A stretch of 29,939 nt of DNA from IMG/VR virus record IMGVR_UViG_3300017751_000137, positions 1 to 29,939 of that record; one strand, given 5' to 3'. The position numbers and the translations under genes are program-made. The stretch is from a virus. How positions within the stretch are numbered: position 1 is the first letter of the stretch; every line of letters starts with the position of its first letter. The notes under the pieces are model-generated. The model saw nothing but the letters and a program-made list of their open reading frames with translations. It was not told the origin of the DNA and did no database searches. This document shows, piece after piece, positions 14,650-21,300 of the stretch.

Positions 14650-14653
14650 AATA
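14646..14653 (+). promoter_or_regulatory. Late promoter for the plus-strand small-gene island (TATAAATA)
   Basis: Exact TATAAATA on the plus strand, 36 bases before the ATG at 14689, overlapping the opposite late promoter. Confidence 0.75.
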
Positions 14654-14688
14654 GGACAATAGTATGTATTAAGAATTGGGGGATACAA

Positions 14689-14838
14689 ATGGAAAAGACT
14701 GTTGAAGAAAGACTTGCAGCATTGGAAGCGTGGACACATCCACCAGTTGCACCCGGTGGGACTACCGAAATAATGGATCTCATTAATAATCTCGAAAAAC
14801 AAATAAAAGAATTAAAAGAGGAGAAACACGATGTCTGA
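14689..14838 (+). CDS. Small coiled-coil protein
   Basis: A 49-residue protein (MEKTVEERLAALEAW at its start, LINNLEKQIKELKEEK at its end): two short heptad-like helices joined by a Pro/Gly linker. I use the ATG after GGGGG at 14679-14683 rather than an upstream in-frame codon, because the late promoter lies between them. It overlaps the next start by eight bases. Function unknown; an oligomerising partner of the membrane protein that follows is plausible. Confidence 0.7.
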   Translation: MEKTVEERLAALEAWTHPPVAPGGTTEIMDLINNLEKQIKELKEEKHDV

Positions 14839-15154
14839 CGAACAAAAGACTTTCCATCCAGCTGATAGCAATGGTGATGGTGTAGTTAGCGACCTAGAGC
14901 ATGAAATGTATATGGAGTTTAAGCGTAAAGAGTTAGAAGACGCTGATGCTATGAGAGATGCTCAACGCAAGATGGCGTGGTTTGCTCTTTTCGGTATGCT
15001 TCTATATCCTTTCGCAGTCGTATTAGCTAACTGGGTAGGCCTCGATGGTGCATCCAAAATATTAGGTGATATGGCAGCAACTTACTTCGTATCTGTCGCT
15101 GCTATCGTAGCTGCATTCTTTGGTGGACAGGCTTTTGCCAATTCCAAAAAATAG
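14831..15154 (+). CDS. EF-hand-like, two-span membrane protein
   Basis: A 107-residue protein. Residues about 13-24 (DSNGDGVVSDLE) form a canonical 12-residue EF-hand calcium loop. A charged helix follows, then two membrane spans (WFALFGMLLYPFAVVLANWV and FVSVAAIVAAFFGG) with a short polar turn. A similar protein occurs, from memory, in marine T4-like phages, where its function is not established. Two spans and late expression would suit a holin or a membrane-anchored late protein, but this is not shown. It lies in a three-gene late island ending at a terminator. Confidence 0.75.
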   Translation: MSDEQKTFHPADSNGDGVVSDLEHEMYMEFKRKELEDADAMRDAQRKMAWFALFGMLLYPFAVVLANWVGLDGASKILGDMAATYFVSVAAIVAAFFGGQAFANSKK

Positions 15155-15162
15155 GTTGAATA

Positions 15163-15300
15163 ATGCCAACAACACGTATAACTAAATCTGAGAAACATCT
15201 GAAGTCGTTAGATTATCTTATTGCTACACTATGTTTATTCATAGGATGTATGACAATTGGAGTCATATTGTCTATAGCTTCTTATAGTTTATCGATTTAG
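15163..15300 (+). CDS. 45-residue single-span membrane protein
   Basis: MPTTRITKSEKHLKSLDYLI followed by a hydrophobic stretch (ATLCLFIGCMTIGVILSIAS). The N-terminal half is basic, so it should stay in the cytoplasm. AGGTTG precedes the ATG. It starts eight bases after the stop of the EF-hand gene and is the last gene before the plus-strand terminator. Function unknown. Confidence 0.6.
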   Translation: MPTTRITKSEKHLKSLDYLIATLCLFIGCMTIGVILSIASYSLSI

Positions 15301-15311
15301 TACACGGATGA

Positions 15312-15338
15312 GGGGGTACATTGTACCCCTTACTTTTT
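15312..15338 (+). terminator. Terminator of the plus-strand island
   Basis: GGGGTACA and TGTACCCC form an eight-base inverted repeat with one base between them (seven pairs around ATT is more realistic), followed by TTACTTTTT. It overlaps the 3' end of the converging histone-like gene. Confidence 0.75.
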
Positions 15339-15518
15339 AGCATCCATTTCGTTTTTCTTATCTTGAATCTCGGCTCTTCGAGACTTAGCTAGCTTTCCCA
15401 ATTCACCGAGCGCTTTACGTGCTCGAGCAGCGGAAGCTTTAACGCCCTTTTCTTCAAATTTAGCAGACTCTGCCAAGTACGCTTCGTATGCTGCAGTAAT
15501 TTCTTCATGTATAGACAT
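15330..15518 (-). CDS. Histone H1/Hc1-like small basic protein
   Basis: A 62-residue protein, counted from MSIHEEIT (AGGA lies eight bases upstream; the longer frame has no such site). The C-terminal half, KGVKASAARARKALGELGKLAKSR and onward, is a Lys/Arg/Ala helix like chlamydial Hc1 and related bacterial histone-H1-like proteins. It probably binds nucleic acid non-specifically. It could help compact DNA, but neither targeting nor packaging can be read from the sequence. It follows the acidic protein at 15532-15918 by 14 bases. Confidence 0.65.
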   Translation of the reverse strand: MSIHEEITAAYEAYLAESAKFEEKGVKASAARARKALGELGKLAKSRRAEIQDKKNEMDAKK

Positions 15519-15531
15519 TATCGTTTTCCTT

Positions 15532-15918
15532 TTATTCGTCTGGTTCTTCAAAATCAAACTGAGGTATTGGTTCAATGGTGAATGTTAAACCATCGACTTC
15601 TACCACAAGTTCTTCGTTTTCAATTACCCATTGGCCGGGTAATGATGTTACTTCTAATGTTTCGGGTTCTACCTCGTCTGGCCAAACAGTATTAGCCTCA
15701 TCTATTTCCGGTTCAGATGATTCAAAAACGAAAGTGTTTGCATCGGTAACACCATCATCTTCTTCTGGCTCATTGTAAAGATCGATATCTTCTTGAGAAT
15801 AGCAAGGTACCATGTAGACTTTAGTGACGTCGCCATTCACCCACTTGTCAGCTTCTTCAAGAGGAGACCCATCAGGTCTTGTTGTTGGTTCAGTATCTGA
15901 CGTTATCGTAATATACAT
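15532..15918 (-). CDS. Acidic hypothetical protein
   Basis: A 128-residue protein from MYITITSDTEPTTRPDG; GAGG lies five bases upstream and the ATG overlaps the upstream stop as TAATG. It is strikingly acidic (runs such as NEPEEDDG and EPEIDEAN; ends PQFDFEEPDE) with few lysines. No motif or membrane span is seen. It directly follows the tail-fibre-like gene, so a chaperone or small virion component of the fibre is a reasonable guess. Confidence 0.65.
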   Translation of the reverse strand: MYITITSDTEPTTRPDGSPLEEADKWVNGDVTKVYMVPCYSQEDIDLYNEPEEDDGVTDANTFVFESSEPEIDEANTVWPDEVEPETLEVTSLPGQWVIENEELVVEVDGLTFTIEPIPQFDFEEPDE

Positions 15919-16610
15919 TATTGCCTCGAAGTCATCCATTGAAAATCTATATAATTACTAAAGCTAAGCCCGCCACTCCAGTTCCAAGCATATATTCGAC
16001 GCCGTGAAGCATCACCGGTAACAACCTTATATGGATCATTTCTGCGCCCAGACGGACCTACTGTATTGTTAAAAGTAAGGTAATTTGTATATTGATTGTT
16101 ATTTACAGAAATGCGTATTCCTTTGTCGTAAGGAAGAGGAGCCGCATCACGAATGTTATACGTATATGGCGTGCTAAAATCATATACTTGACAATAGATT
16201 TTCCAGCCTGCGTAATAATAGAAAAAAAGTTTTTCGACGATTACCGAGCGCCGGCCAAGCATTCTATGTGTTCCGTCGCTTCGAATAGCAGCACCTTGAG
16301 TGCCTGGGTTAGCAGTTAAACCAGAACCATTGTAAGTACCTAATGACCAACCATATCCAGTTCCATTTCGTTCCACTCGATGATTAAATGTGTTAACGCT
16401 GAAACTTCTATATCTGAATCTAAATCCGCCCCAGTAACGATACTTACCGCGGAGATCATTCATCGATATCGCGCCGCTTGTAGGTACCTGATAAGCGCAG
16501 TTGTAGTACTTATTCATTGACAGGTTTATATTACCGGCAAAGTTAGGAAACTCCGATTCAACTTGCAACATTGTAATCGAGCCTGTAGGTGTACCGGATG
16601 TAAACGCCAA
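15918..16610 (-). CDS. Tail-fibre-like virion protein
   Basis: A 230-residue protein. The N-terminal 55 residues (GSITMLQVESEFP, INLSMNKYY, PTSGAISMNDLRGKY) match a short module widely seen at the start of phage fibre and adhesin proteins, in which 'P-x-S-G-x-I-S-M-N-D-L-R-G' recurs. The rest is rich in Tyr, Asn, Arg and Gly and probably a beta-rich receptor-binding or host-surface domain. GATAAATA, one base off the late consensus, lies 34 bases before the start. The downstream acidic gene is coupled by TAATG. Host-recognition role inferred. Confidence 0.7.
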   Translation of the reverse strand: MAFTSGTPTGSITMLQVESEFPNFAGNINLSMNKYYNCAYQVPTSGAISMNDLRGKYRYWGGFRFRYRSFSVNTFNHRVERNGTGYGWSLGTYNGSGLTANPGTQGAAIRSDGTHRMLGRRSVIVEKLFFYYYAGWKIYCQVYDFSTPYTYNIRDAAPLPYDKGIRISVNNNQYTNYLTFNNTVGPSGRRNDPYKVVTGDASRRRIYAWNWSGGLSFSNYIDFQWMTSRQ

Positions 16611-16643
16611 AACTATTCTCCTAAATATGCTTATTAGTAGCTT

Positions 16644-16651
16644 TATTTATC
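16644..16651 (-). promoter_or_regulatory. Late promoter variant (GATAAATA)
   Basis: The minus strand reads GATAAATA, one mismatch from consensus at the first base, 34 bases before the fibre-like gene start. Confidence 0.6.
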
Positions 16652-16655
16652 TCGA

Positions 16656-16868
16656 TTAGTCTACTAAAAACTGAATAACGCCGGTGTCCCAGTTTTCTGA
16701 TAGTGATTCGGCGTATGACCGGCTTTTGCCTGGCAAGGATCGTGTTTCAATTTTACGACCATTCTCAAACATATCAACAACCCACATGGTGTCTGGTCCA
16801 TTACTGCCTGAAGCATTCTCACCTACACACGATACCTTACGAATATAGCTTGTCCTTTGATTACTCAT
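16656..16868 (-). CDS. Hypothetical small protein
   Basis: A 70-residue protein from MSNQRTSYIRK; its ATG overlaps the upstream stop as TAATG, so I reject the longer start. It has a beta-rich texture (IRKVSCVGEN, TMWVVDMFENGRKIETRSL) and ends in an aromatic/acidic helix. It follows the SH3-like WYL_2 protein. No family recognised. Confidence 0.65.
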   Translation of the reverse strand: MSNQRTSYIRKVSCVGENASGSNGPDTMWVVDMFENGRKIETRSLPGKSRSYAESLSENWDTGVIQFLVD

Positions 16869-17143
16869 TACCCTAAAACCTCCCAACTAACTACAGTATT
16901 TACACGAAACGAACGCCAAGCTTCTTTATCAAGAGCCCATACTGCAAAATGATCACTCTCAGGATCGATCTTATCGATACCACCTTTCACACTATGTGCT
17001 TCAAGGACTACGGGATTGAGTGTACAAGGCATAACTCGTATCTCTTCCGTGTTGACCTTTTTGAATACTACCGACACTTCACCTTTACGTAAAGCGGTTA
17101 GTAAGTTTCCGCGTTCTTCTTTACCCATTAATTCTGGTGCCAT
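16868..17143 (-). CDS. WYL_2 / DUF2693-like Sm-fold protein
   Basis: A 91-residue protein. LLTALRKGEVSVVFKKVN, then EIRVMPCTLNP, then the C-terminal block KEAWRSFRVNTVVSWEV reproduce the family pattern of a small Sm-like SH3 beta barrel common in T4-like phages. The family is thought to bind nucleic acid or regulate, but its role in phages is not known. It is coupled to the next gene by TAATG. Confidence 0.82.
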   Translation of the reverse strand: MAPELMGKEERGNLLTALRKGEVSVVFKKVNTEEIRVMPCTLNPVVLEAHSVKGGIDKIDPESDHFAVWALDKEAWRSFRVNTVVSWEVLG

Positions 17144-17161
17144 TATATATTTGCCTCTCAG

Positions 17162-17332
17162 TTACATTAGTACAGTTTGTTCAATGATGTTCGCTGTTGG
17201 AACATCAATCATATATCCATCAATACGTTTTACCCAGCTTGTGTCGCCCTCGACACGAACAATCCAACCTACTACCTCAAGTTGTACATCTTCTTTAATT
17301 GGATGCGTGTATTTGATCTTTACCTTTTGCAT
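17162..17332 (-). CDS. 56-residue hypothetical protein
   Basis: A short frame, MQKVKIKYTHPIKEDVQLEV at its start, ending NIIEQTVLM. The even spacing of hydrophobic and charged residues suggests a small beta-barrel. It follows the 73-residue gene by about 20 bases, and a TATAAATA sits 52 bases upstream inside that gene. Its size and place between similar small phage genes support it; no homologue can be named. Confidence 0.6.
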   Translation of the reverse strand: MQKVKIKYTHPIKEDVQLEVVGWIVRVEGDTSWVKRIDGYMIDVPTANIIEQTVLM

Positions 17333-17351
17333 TTCAGTATTCCTTAAGTGG

Positions 17352-17573
17352 CTACGGAGACCCTTTATAGTACTCCAATATTTTATTTATAGCTGAAATG
17401 TGGTCTTCTAGCATTTCACAATCGAGCTCAAGGTCTTCGGAAAAAGTCATAAAACCGTTATGACCTCGTCTTAAGTCAAGGCTTTGTGCAAAATCTCTTC
17501 GTAAATCTTCGAGTTCTTGAGTTACGATTTGATCAATAATTTCTGGTTCAACCGGTATACTATGTTCTAGCAT
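17352..17573 (-). CDS. Conserved small T4-like protein
   Basis: A 73-residue acidic helical protein (starts MLEHSIPVEPEIIDQIVTQE). From memory it resembles a short gene of marine T4-like phages with the 'I-V-DxIVxxxLxxL' start and a helical end (HISAINKILEYY). No function known. It overlaps the end of the phosphomannomutase gene by 14 bases, so the two are co-translated. Confidence 0.7.
   Translation of the reverse strand: MLEHSIPVEPEIIDQIVTQELEDLRRDFAQSLDLRRGHNGFMTFSEDLELDCEMLEDHISAINKILEYYKGSP
17384..17391 (-). promoter_or_regulatory. Possible late promoter (TATAAATA) inside a small gene
   Basis: Exact TATAAATA on the minus strand within the 3' end of the 73-residue gene, 52 bases before the ATG at 17332. 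It could be chance codon use (Ala-Ile-Asn-Lys), so confidence is lower. Confidence 0.5.
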
Positions 17574-18282
17574 CTTGGTATCCTTTTAATAGTTCCCAGG
17601 TGTGTTCCCATCCATCTACTTCATGAACGGTACCTGTTTCTGATAATCTAATTGTTGTAGCGATAGCATAATCATTACCGCCATGTTTACATCGATCTCC
17701 GAAAAACATGATCTCGTCGTATTCTTCAGTGAGCTCTTTAGCTACTCGAGATTTATCATTACCCTTTGGATAAATGTCAATACTAATCTCACCGCCGATC
17801 GATGCGTTAATTGTTTTAAACTTAGTTGTTAAAGCTCGTACTATGATTGCGCGTTCCTGTGTCTCTTTATCCCAAGCAAAGTAAGCTTTACGCTGGTCTT
17901 GAGTAGCATTACGCCCTACAGTACTAAAGTTAATCATACCTGTTCGTCTTTCAACGTGTCGGCCTGTCTTTACTGGATAGCGACTGTTTTCTTGAAGTCC
18001 TTCGAGAAAGTGAGTCATCTCGTATTCTGGAATCCAGTTTTCAGCATGAAGTCGAAAGTCTTTTTTCCACTTTTCATTCCCATTACATTGATAAACTGAT
18101 ATGCACTTATCATAAAGACGTTGACCGATCTGTTCTAAAGTCTTACCTCGATCACTGCCTGATACTAAGTAGACATTATTCGTTTCCATAAACTCAAGCA
18201 TAAAGCTTTCGAACTCTGAATCGATCTTCCCACGGGCTGGTGTTAAGGTACCATCCACATCAAACAAAAATACCCTTTTCAT
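17560..18282 (-). CDS. Eukaryotic-type phosphomannomutase (HAD family)
   Basis: A 240-residue HAD enzyme that would interconvert mannose-6-phosphate and mannose-1-phosphate. FDVDGTLTPARGKI at 7-20 holds the two catalytic aspartates D8 and D10; QCNGNEKW, RRTGMINFSTVGRNAT at 112-127, GGEISIDIYPKGNDKS (lysine K177) and FFGDRCKHGGND at 194-204 follow the order of PMM1/PMM2 proteins. The length matches the PMM2 class (about 245). This class differs from the alpha-D-phosphohexomutases most bacteria use. Product could feed GDP-mannose or GDP-fucose for the glycosyltransferases in this window; that link is inferred. Confidence 0.85.
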   Translation of the reverse strand: MKRVFLFDVDGTLTPARGKIDSEFESFMLEFMETNNVYLVSGSDRGKTLEQIGQRLYDKCISVYQCNGNEKWKKDFRLHAENWIPEYEMTHFLEGLQENSRYPVKTGRHVERRTGMINFSTVGRNATQDQRKAYFAWDKETQERAIIVRALTTKFKTINASIGGEISIDIYPKGNDKSRVAKELTEEYDEIMFFGDRCKHGGNDYAIATTIRLSETGTVHEVDGWEHTWELLKGYQDART

Positions 18283-18283
18283 T

Positions 18284-18406
18284 TCAATCTTTAAACTCCA
18301 TACGCACTATCTTATACGTTTCCCAAAAAGCGATTCCAACCGCACCAAGCGTAAGCATTCCCATCGCAAAAAGAAATAGCCAGCCTACAAGATTAATGAT
18401 ATCCAT
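18284..18406 (-). CDS. 40-residue membrane protein
   Basis: A short frame, MDIINLVGWLFLFAMGMLTL at its start, one long hydrophobic helix and a basic end (YKIVRMEFKD). The start is coupled to the stop of the upstream 76-residue gene. One base separates it from the phosphomannomutase start. Function unknown. Confidence 0.6.
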   Translation of the reverse strand: MDIINLVGWLFLFAMGMLTLGAVGIAFWETYKIVRMEFKD

Positions 18407-18636
18407 TACACAAAGTCCTCGAGCTTTGGAGCTTCAAGAGACTGTCGTTCTTGCAATGGCTTGAAGATATAGTCTGAATAAGCTAAATACATTCTTGTCC
18501 ACATATCATTTTCTTGAATGATTGCTTGAAGTCGCTTTGACGCTTCACTACCTTTTTTCCATACCCTATGATCGTCACTGTAATTGTAGTACCAATCATG
18601 TCTTTCCAGTAAGTCAAAAAATTCTTCGTTAGTCAT
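18406..18636 (-). CDS. Conserved small phage protein
   Basis: A 76-residue aromatic-rich protein: MTNEEFFDLLERHDWYYNYS, then DDHRVWKKGSEASKRL and a helical end. I recall the 'LLExHDWYYxYSDDHRVW' start from marine phage and plasmid genes of unknown function. No membrane span. It ends on the start of the 40-residue membrane gene. Confidence 0.7.
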   Translation of the reverse strand: MTNEEFFDLLERHDWYYNYSDDHRVWKKGSEASKRLQAIIQENDMWTRMYLAYSDYIFKPLQERQSLEAPKLEDFV

Positions 18637-18657
18637 TTCTACTCTCCTACTATATAT

Positions 18658-18930
18658 TTACCACTCTTTTAAAATCGTAACTGCAAGCATAAAGCCAGAT
18701 ATTGTGTTAAGCATGATTAATGCTCGATCTCGCCAAATTACCGACACCCAAGTCCATAGGATAATACCGCACAGACCGAACGTAAGATCATACATACGAT
18801 AATCTATACCGGCTGATCTCATTGCAAGAGATATTAAAATGAGAATCGATGCTATCCACTTCAGGTACCAATCAAAATCATCTGGATACCAATTACGATC
18901 TGGCTTGTTCCGGCCTTTAGCACGGACCAT
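18658..18930 (-). CDS. Three-span membrane protein, conserved in marine T4-like phages
   Basis: A 90-residue protein beginning MVRAKGRNKPDRNWYPDDFD, then about three hydrophobic helices (WIASILILISLAM, LTFGLCGIILWTW, LIMLNTISGFMLAV). I chose this ATG because GGGAG lies five bases upstream; an ATG at 18957 preceded by GAGGT is an alternative giving 99 residues. The soluble head with NWYPDDFDW resembles, from memory, a conserved phage protein of unknown role. Confidence 0.7.
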   Translation of the reverse strand: MVRAKGRNKPDRNWYPDDFDWYLKWIASILILISLAMRSAGIDYRMYDLTFGLCGIILWTWVSVIWRDRALIMLNTISGFMLAVTILKEW

Positions 18931-18966
18931 TGGATCTCCCTTTCGTTCACCAGGCATTGGCACCTC

Positions 18967-19245
18967 TTAACCCTGCTTCTTACGAGAAGCTTTACCACGT
19001 GTTTGCTTGTGATAATGCTCATTTTCTCGTTCAATGATTTCAATTACGTGCTGTCGAAGCTCCTTTGTTCGATGTGCACCTGCAACCTCTCCATTTTCGT
19101 AGATGATTGCTTTGTTGCCTTGATTGCGAATGCAGCAAAGAGATCTTAATGAACTCTGCTTACAATAGTTAATCGCTTCTTGAGCATCAATGAAGTTCTC
19201 TTCATGTTGCTGGCCGTTCATCTTTATAACCCATACCTTTTGCAT
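18967..19245 (-). CDS. Basic hypothetical protein
   Basis: A 92-residue protein with three cysteines in its middle (YCKQSSLRSLCCIR) and a strongly basic end (KQTRGKASRKKQG). The N-terminus is beta-rich (MQKVWVIKMNGQQ) with a helix after it (FIDAQEAINYCKQ). A nucleic-acid-binding role would fit the charge, but no family is recognised. It lies between the metalloprotease and the membrane protein in one operon. Confidence 0.65.
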   Translation of the reverse strand: MQKVWVIKMNGQQHEENFIDAQEAINYCKQSSLRSLCCIRNQGNKAIIYENGEVAGAHRTKELRQHVIEIIERENEHYHKQTRGKASRKKQG

Positions 19246-19254
19246 AATCTTTTC

Positions 19255-19671
19255 CTAAAAGTTATCAAATTCCATTACTAGTTTGTGTTGAAGCCTACGA
19301 GCTTCCTTTTCCCAAGGTTGATCCCAATATTCTGTATCAGAATGATCACGACCTTTCCAATGGGTGAGTTGCTCATTAAGCTCACCACGAGCAAATTGTT
19401 TTACATGAACCAATTCATGAGCGAGGGTAGATACCCAATTACTATATAGTGCTACATCAATTACAAAGTGCCTTTTTGATTTTGCTTCACATAATCCTTC
19501 TGAGTAGGTGGCTTTATCGACATGAATCTGATGATGAAAGTTTACTTCAAGCATGAGTTTCAATCGATTGATTTTAAGTTGCTTGGCAAAATTCTGTACA
19601 GCAATTTGAGCATAGCAATTTAAACCATCATCAATAGCTCCACCACGAGGACCTTGAAACAATACTATCAT
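19255..19671 (-). CDS. SprT-like zinc metalloprotease
   Basis: A 138-residue protein with HELVH at 85-89 (zinc ligands H85 and H89, catalytic E86), preceded by a hydrophobic strand and followed by KQFARGELN, as in SprT-like proteases. A third ligand may be one of the histidines in HWKGRDHSD. SprT/Spartan proteins cut DNA-crosslinked proteins; phage relatives are uncharacterised, so the target is unknown. The gene follows a 46-residue membrane gene and precedes the basic protein. Confidence 0.7.
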   Translation of the reverse strand: MIVLFQGPRGGAIDDGLNCYAQIAVQNFAKQLKINRLKLMLEVNFHHQIHVDKATYSEGLCEAKSKRHFVIDVALYSNWVSTLAHELVHVKQFARGELNEQLTHWKGRDHSDTEYWDQPWEKEARRLQHKLVMEFDNF

Positions 19672-19675
19672 ACGA

Positions 19676-19816
19676 CTACTCCACTAAAAGCATTATGATT
19701 ACAAGTATACAAAAGACTGTAAATGCATTATTCCATGTAAATACAATCGTTGCAAAGGCAGCCCTTACCACAATGATAAGAGCTACGAGAAGTGCAAAGG
19801 CAACGAGCAACTCCAC
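19676..19816 (-). CDS. 46-residue membrane protein with GTG start
   Basis: A short frame from GTG that overlaps the upstream stop (TAGTG). MELLVAFALLVALIIVVRAA and FTVFCILVIIMLLVE are two hydrophobic helices around a short polar turn. The overlap plus two plausible membrane spans supports it; the start codon is unusual but matches the coupled layout of this operon. Function unknown. Confidence 0.55.
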   Translation of the reverse strand: MELLVAFALLVALIIVVRAAFATIVFTWNNAFTVFCILVIIMLLVE

Positions 19817-20043
19817 TATTCCCAACTACCCTCGCTATAAGAGGGCTTCATTCCAATTTCAGAAGTATCAAAGCGATCATCTGAGTAAACGTCAAAGCCT
19901 TCCATTTTAGCAAGCCTAGCAGCTGCACGCTCGTTCTTAGCTTCTTCACGAGCAGCCTTTCGAGCTTCTTGCTTGTCGTACTGCTTTTTCATTTTAGTCA
20001 ATTCTCGCATGACCTTTTCGTAGCTAGTCAATCTTTTTGGCAT
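19816..20043 (-). CDS. Small coiled-coil hypothetical protein
   Basis: A 75-residue protein, the first 45 residues of which form a very charged helix (RELTKMKKQYDKQEARKAAR and on), probably a coiled coil; the end is acidic/aromatic (VYSDDRFDTSEIGMKPSYS). Its ATG overlaps the stop of the upstream gene at 20043. No family recognised. Confidence 0.65.
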   Translation of the reverse strand: MPKRLTSYEKVMRELTKMKKQYDKQEARKAAREEAKNERAAARLAKMEGFDVYSDDRFDTSEIGMKPSYSEGSWE

Positions 20044-20387
20044 TATACAGCCTCCGCAAGTTGAGTGTTTTCTTCAAAGTGTGAGATTACTAATACACTG
20101 GTGATACCACTTGTACCACCGATGTGCCACTGATAATTATCTTCAGTTCGAGCTCGTAGACCACCATCGTAGTCTTTCCAATTGTAAATAGTGAAAGGGA
20201 AAACAGTATCACCATCGTTGTCTTCATCAACGAAAGCCATTTCCCATTCAATGTCGACTTTACCGTCGCCTGATGTTTCAACATACTGTGGCTCACCGAA
20301 CACTGATACGAGAGTATCGTAATCAGCTATAAGATAGCCTTGAAGGGAAGTTGATACGAAATTACTACGTTCAATTACTTTACTCAT
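20043..20387 (-). CDS. Conserved hypothetical protein
   Basis: A 114-residue soluble protein: SLQGYLIADYDTLVSVFGEP, then KVDIEWEMAF, FTIYNWKDYDGG and YQWHIGGTS. From memory this order (SLQGYI, FGEP, WEI/WEL, IYDWK, WHIGG) recurs in many phage and plasmid genes of unknown role. It is coupled to the gene above by TAATG. Confidence 0.75.
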   Translation of the reverse strand: MSKVIERSNFVSTSLQGYLIADYDTLVSVFGEPQYVETSGDGKVDIEWEMAFVDEDNDGDTVFPFTIYNWKDYDGGLRARTEDNYQWHIGGTSGITSVLVISHFEENTQLAEAV

Positions 20388-20563
20388 TATACACGCTCCA
20401 AAGTAGCAGTTGCAGAAACACCTTTGATTTCAGTTTCTTCAAGGAAGATCATGAATGTTTCGAGACCTTTCCGACAAGCTTCGTTCTTGTTTGAAGCAGG
20501 AATGCCAGTGAAAGTAAACGTACCACAATCATCTTCAAAAACTTTAACGGTGTAATTTCTCAT
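20387..20563 (-). CDS. 58-residue hypothetical protein
   Basis: MRNYTVKVFEDDCGTFTFTG at the start, a helix (NEACRKGLETFMIFLEETE) and a beta end; likely a small alpha-beta fold. The stop overlaps the next start as TAATG. It is the first gene after the promoter at 20596-20624. Too short for a family call. Confidence 0.65.
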   Translation of the reverse strand: MRNYTVKVFEDDCGTFTFTGIPASNKNEACRKGLETFMIFLEETEIKGVSATATLERV

Positions 20564-20595
20564 AATGTATTCCTAATCAATTAATTTATGGTACC

Positions 20596-20624
20596 ATTCT
20601 ATCCTATATTAGGGTAGTTGTACA
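20596..20624 (-). promoter_or_regulatory. Sigma70-like promoter with TGTACA -35
   Basis: Minus strand TGTACA at 20624-20619, 17-base spacer, TAGAAT at 20601-20596, 33 bases before the 58-residue gene. The -10 is followed by GG as in several other promoters here. Confidence 0.7.
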
Positions 20625-20642
20625 ACACTTTATTGCATTTTT

Positions 20643-20834
20643 TTAGATCATTTTGTTATAAGGATATAACCAACGTACCATAGAGTAAACGGCTGACATG
20701 AACCGTCTATTATATGGTACGTCGCGTAGGTGCTTACGATACCCACGTTTCATAGCCTTCTTGCGATCTTTGTGAGTGGCAGGCTTGTTGAACTTGTTAC
20801 AGTTCTTAGCCACGGGATTTTTACTCTTCTTCAT
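20643..20834 (-). CDS. Small basic phage protein
   Basis: A 63-residue protein with about one third Lys/Arg (KKSKNPVAKNCNKFNKP, HKDRKKAMKRGYRKH) and an aromatic end. A similar basic 'FNKPxTHKDRKK' protein is common in T4-like marine phages. It could bind nucleic acid or the ribosome; its role is unknown. It follows the Tudor-like gene by 12 bases. Confidence 0.7.
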   Translation of the reverse strand: MKKSKNPVAKNCNKFNKPATHKDRKKAMKRGYRKHLRDVPYNRRFMSAVYSMVRWLYPYNKMI

Positions 20835-20846
20835 TTTCGCTCTCCT

Positions 20847-21098
20847 TTAGTGAGTGTAGCCCAATGCTTCCATCGATTGGTTATATATAGAAAGGTTAGT
20901 TACGGCTAACTGTTTCATCATGTTGCTATTGAGATAACTACCACGACCATCCTTATGGCGTACTAAATAATAGTCCGCATTCTTTACAGGGTCTGCTGTT
21001 GCTTTATCACGATCGACCCGCTCGATGATACCAGTTTGAGTACCAGCAGCTGAGTTCCAACGAACCTTCTGACCTACTTCACCGTAATTGCTTAACAT
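20847..21098 (-). CDS. Tudor/SH3-like small protein
   Basis: 83 residues from MLSNYGEVGQKVRW; I prefer this ATG because GGAG is eight bases upstream and the longer frame starts above the promoter's -10. GQKVRWNSAAGTQTGIIERV, then ADYYLVRHKDGRGSYLNSN, is like the DUF2945/hypervirulence-associated Tudor-like beta barrel. Function unknown. It is the first gene of the leftward operon from the divergent promoter region. Confidence 0.7.
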   Translation of the reverse strand: MLSNYGEVGQKVRWNSAAGTQTGIIERVDRDKATADPVKNADYYLVRHKDGRGSYLNSNMMKQLAVTNLSIYNQSMEALGYTH

Positions 21099-21131
21099 AT
21101 CCACTACTCCATTTATTAAGTTGATAAGAGG

Positions 21132-21160
21132 ATTATAAGGCTTGTTGAGCCGATTGTACA
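21132..21160 (-). promoter_or_regulatory. Leftward sigma70-like promoter of the divergent switch
   Basis: Minus strand TGTACA at 21160-21155, 17-base spacer, TATAAT at 21137-21132. Its -35 context ACAATCGGCT is identical to that of the gp33 promoter. Confidence 0.72.
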
Positions 21161-21236
21161 CCATTATTTTCATTTATTTTCAATTTAGTTAGAACATTTT
21201 GGAATAACCATATAACTAAAAAGTCTAAGGAAAAGG

Positions 21237-21265
21237 TGTACAATGTGCTTTGACTGTGTTAGAAT
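21237..21265 (+). promoter_or_regulatory. Rightward sigma70-like promoter of the divergent switch
   Basis: TGTACA at 21237-21242, 17-base spacer, TAGAAT at 21260-21265, 36 bases before the ATG at 21301. The rest of 21099-21300 is AT-rich with no gene seen. Confidence 0.72.
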
Positions 21266-21300
21266 GGCTACTCAATGGAAATATGTGAGAAGGAAACTCT

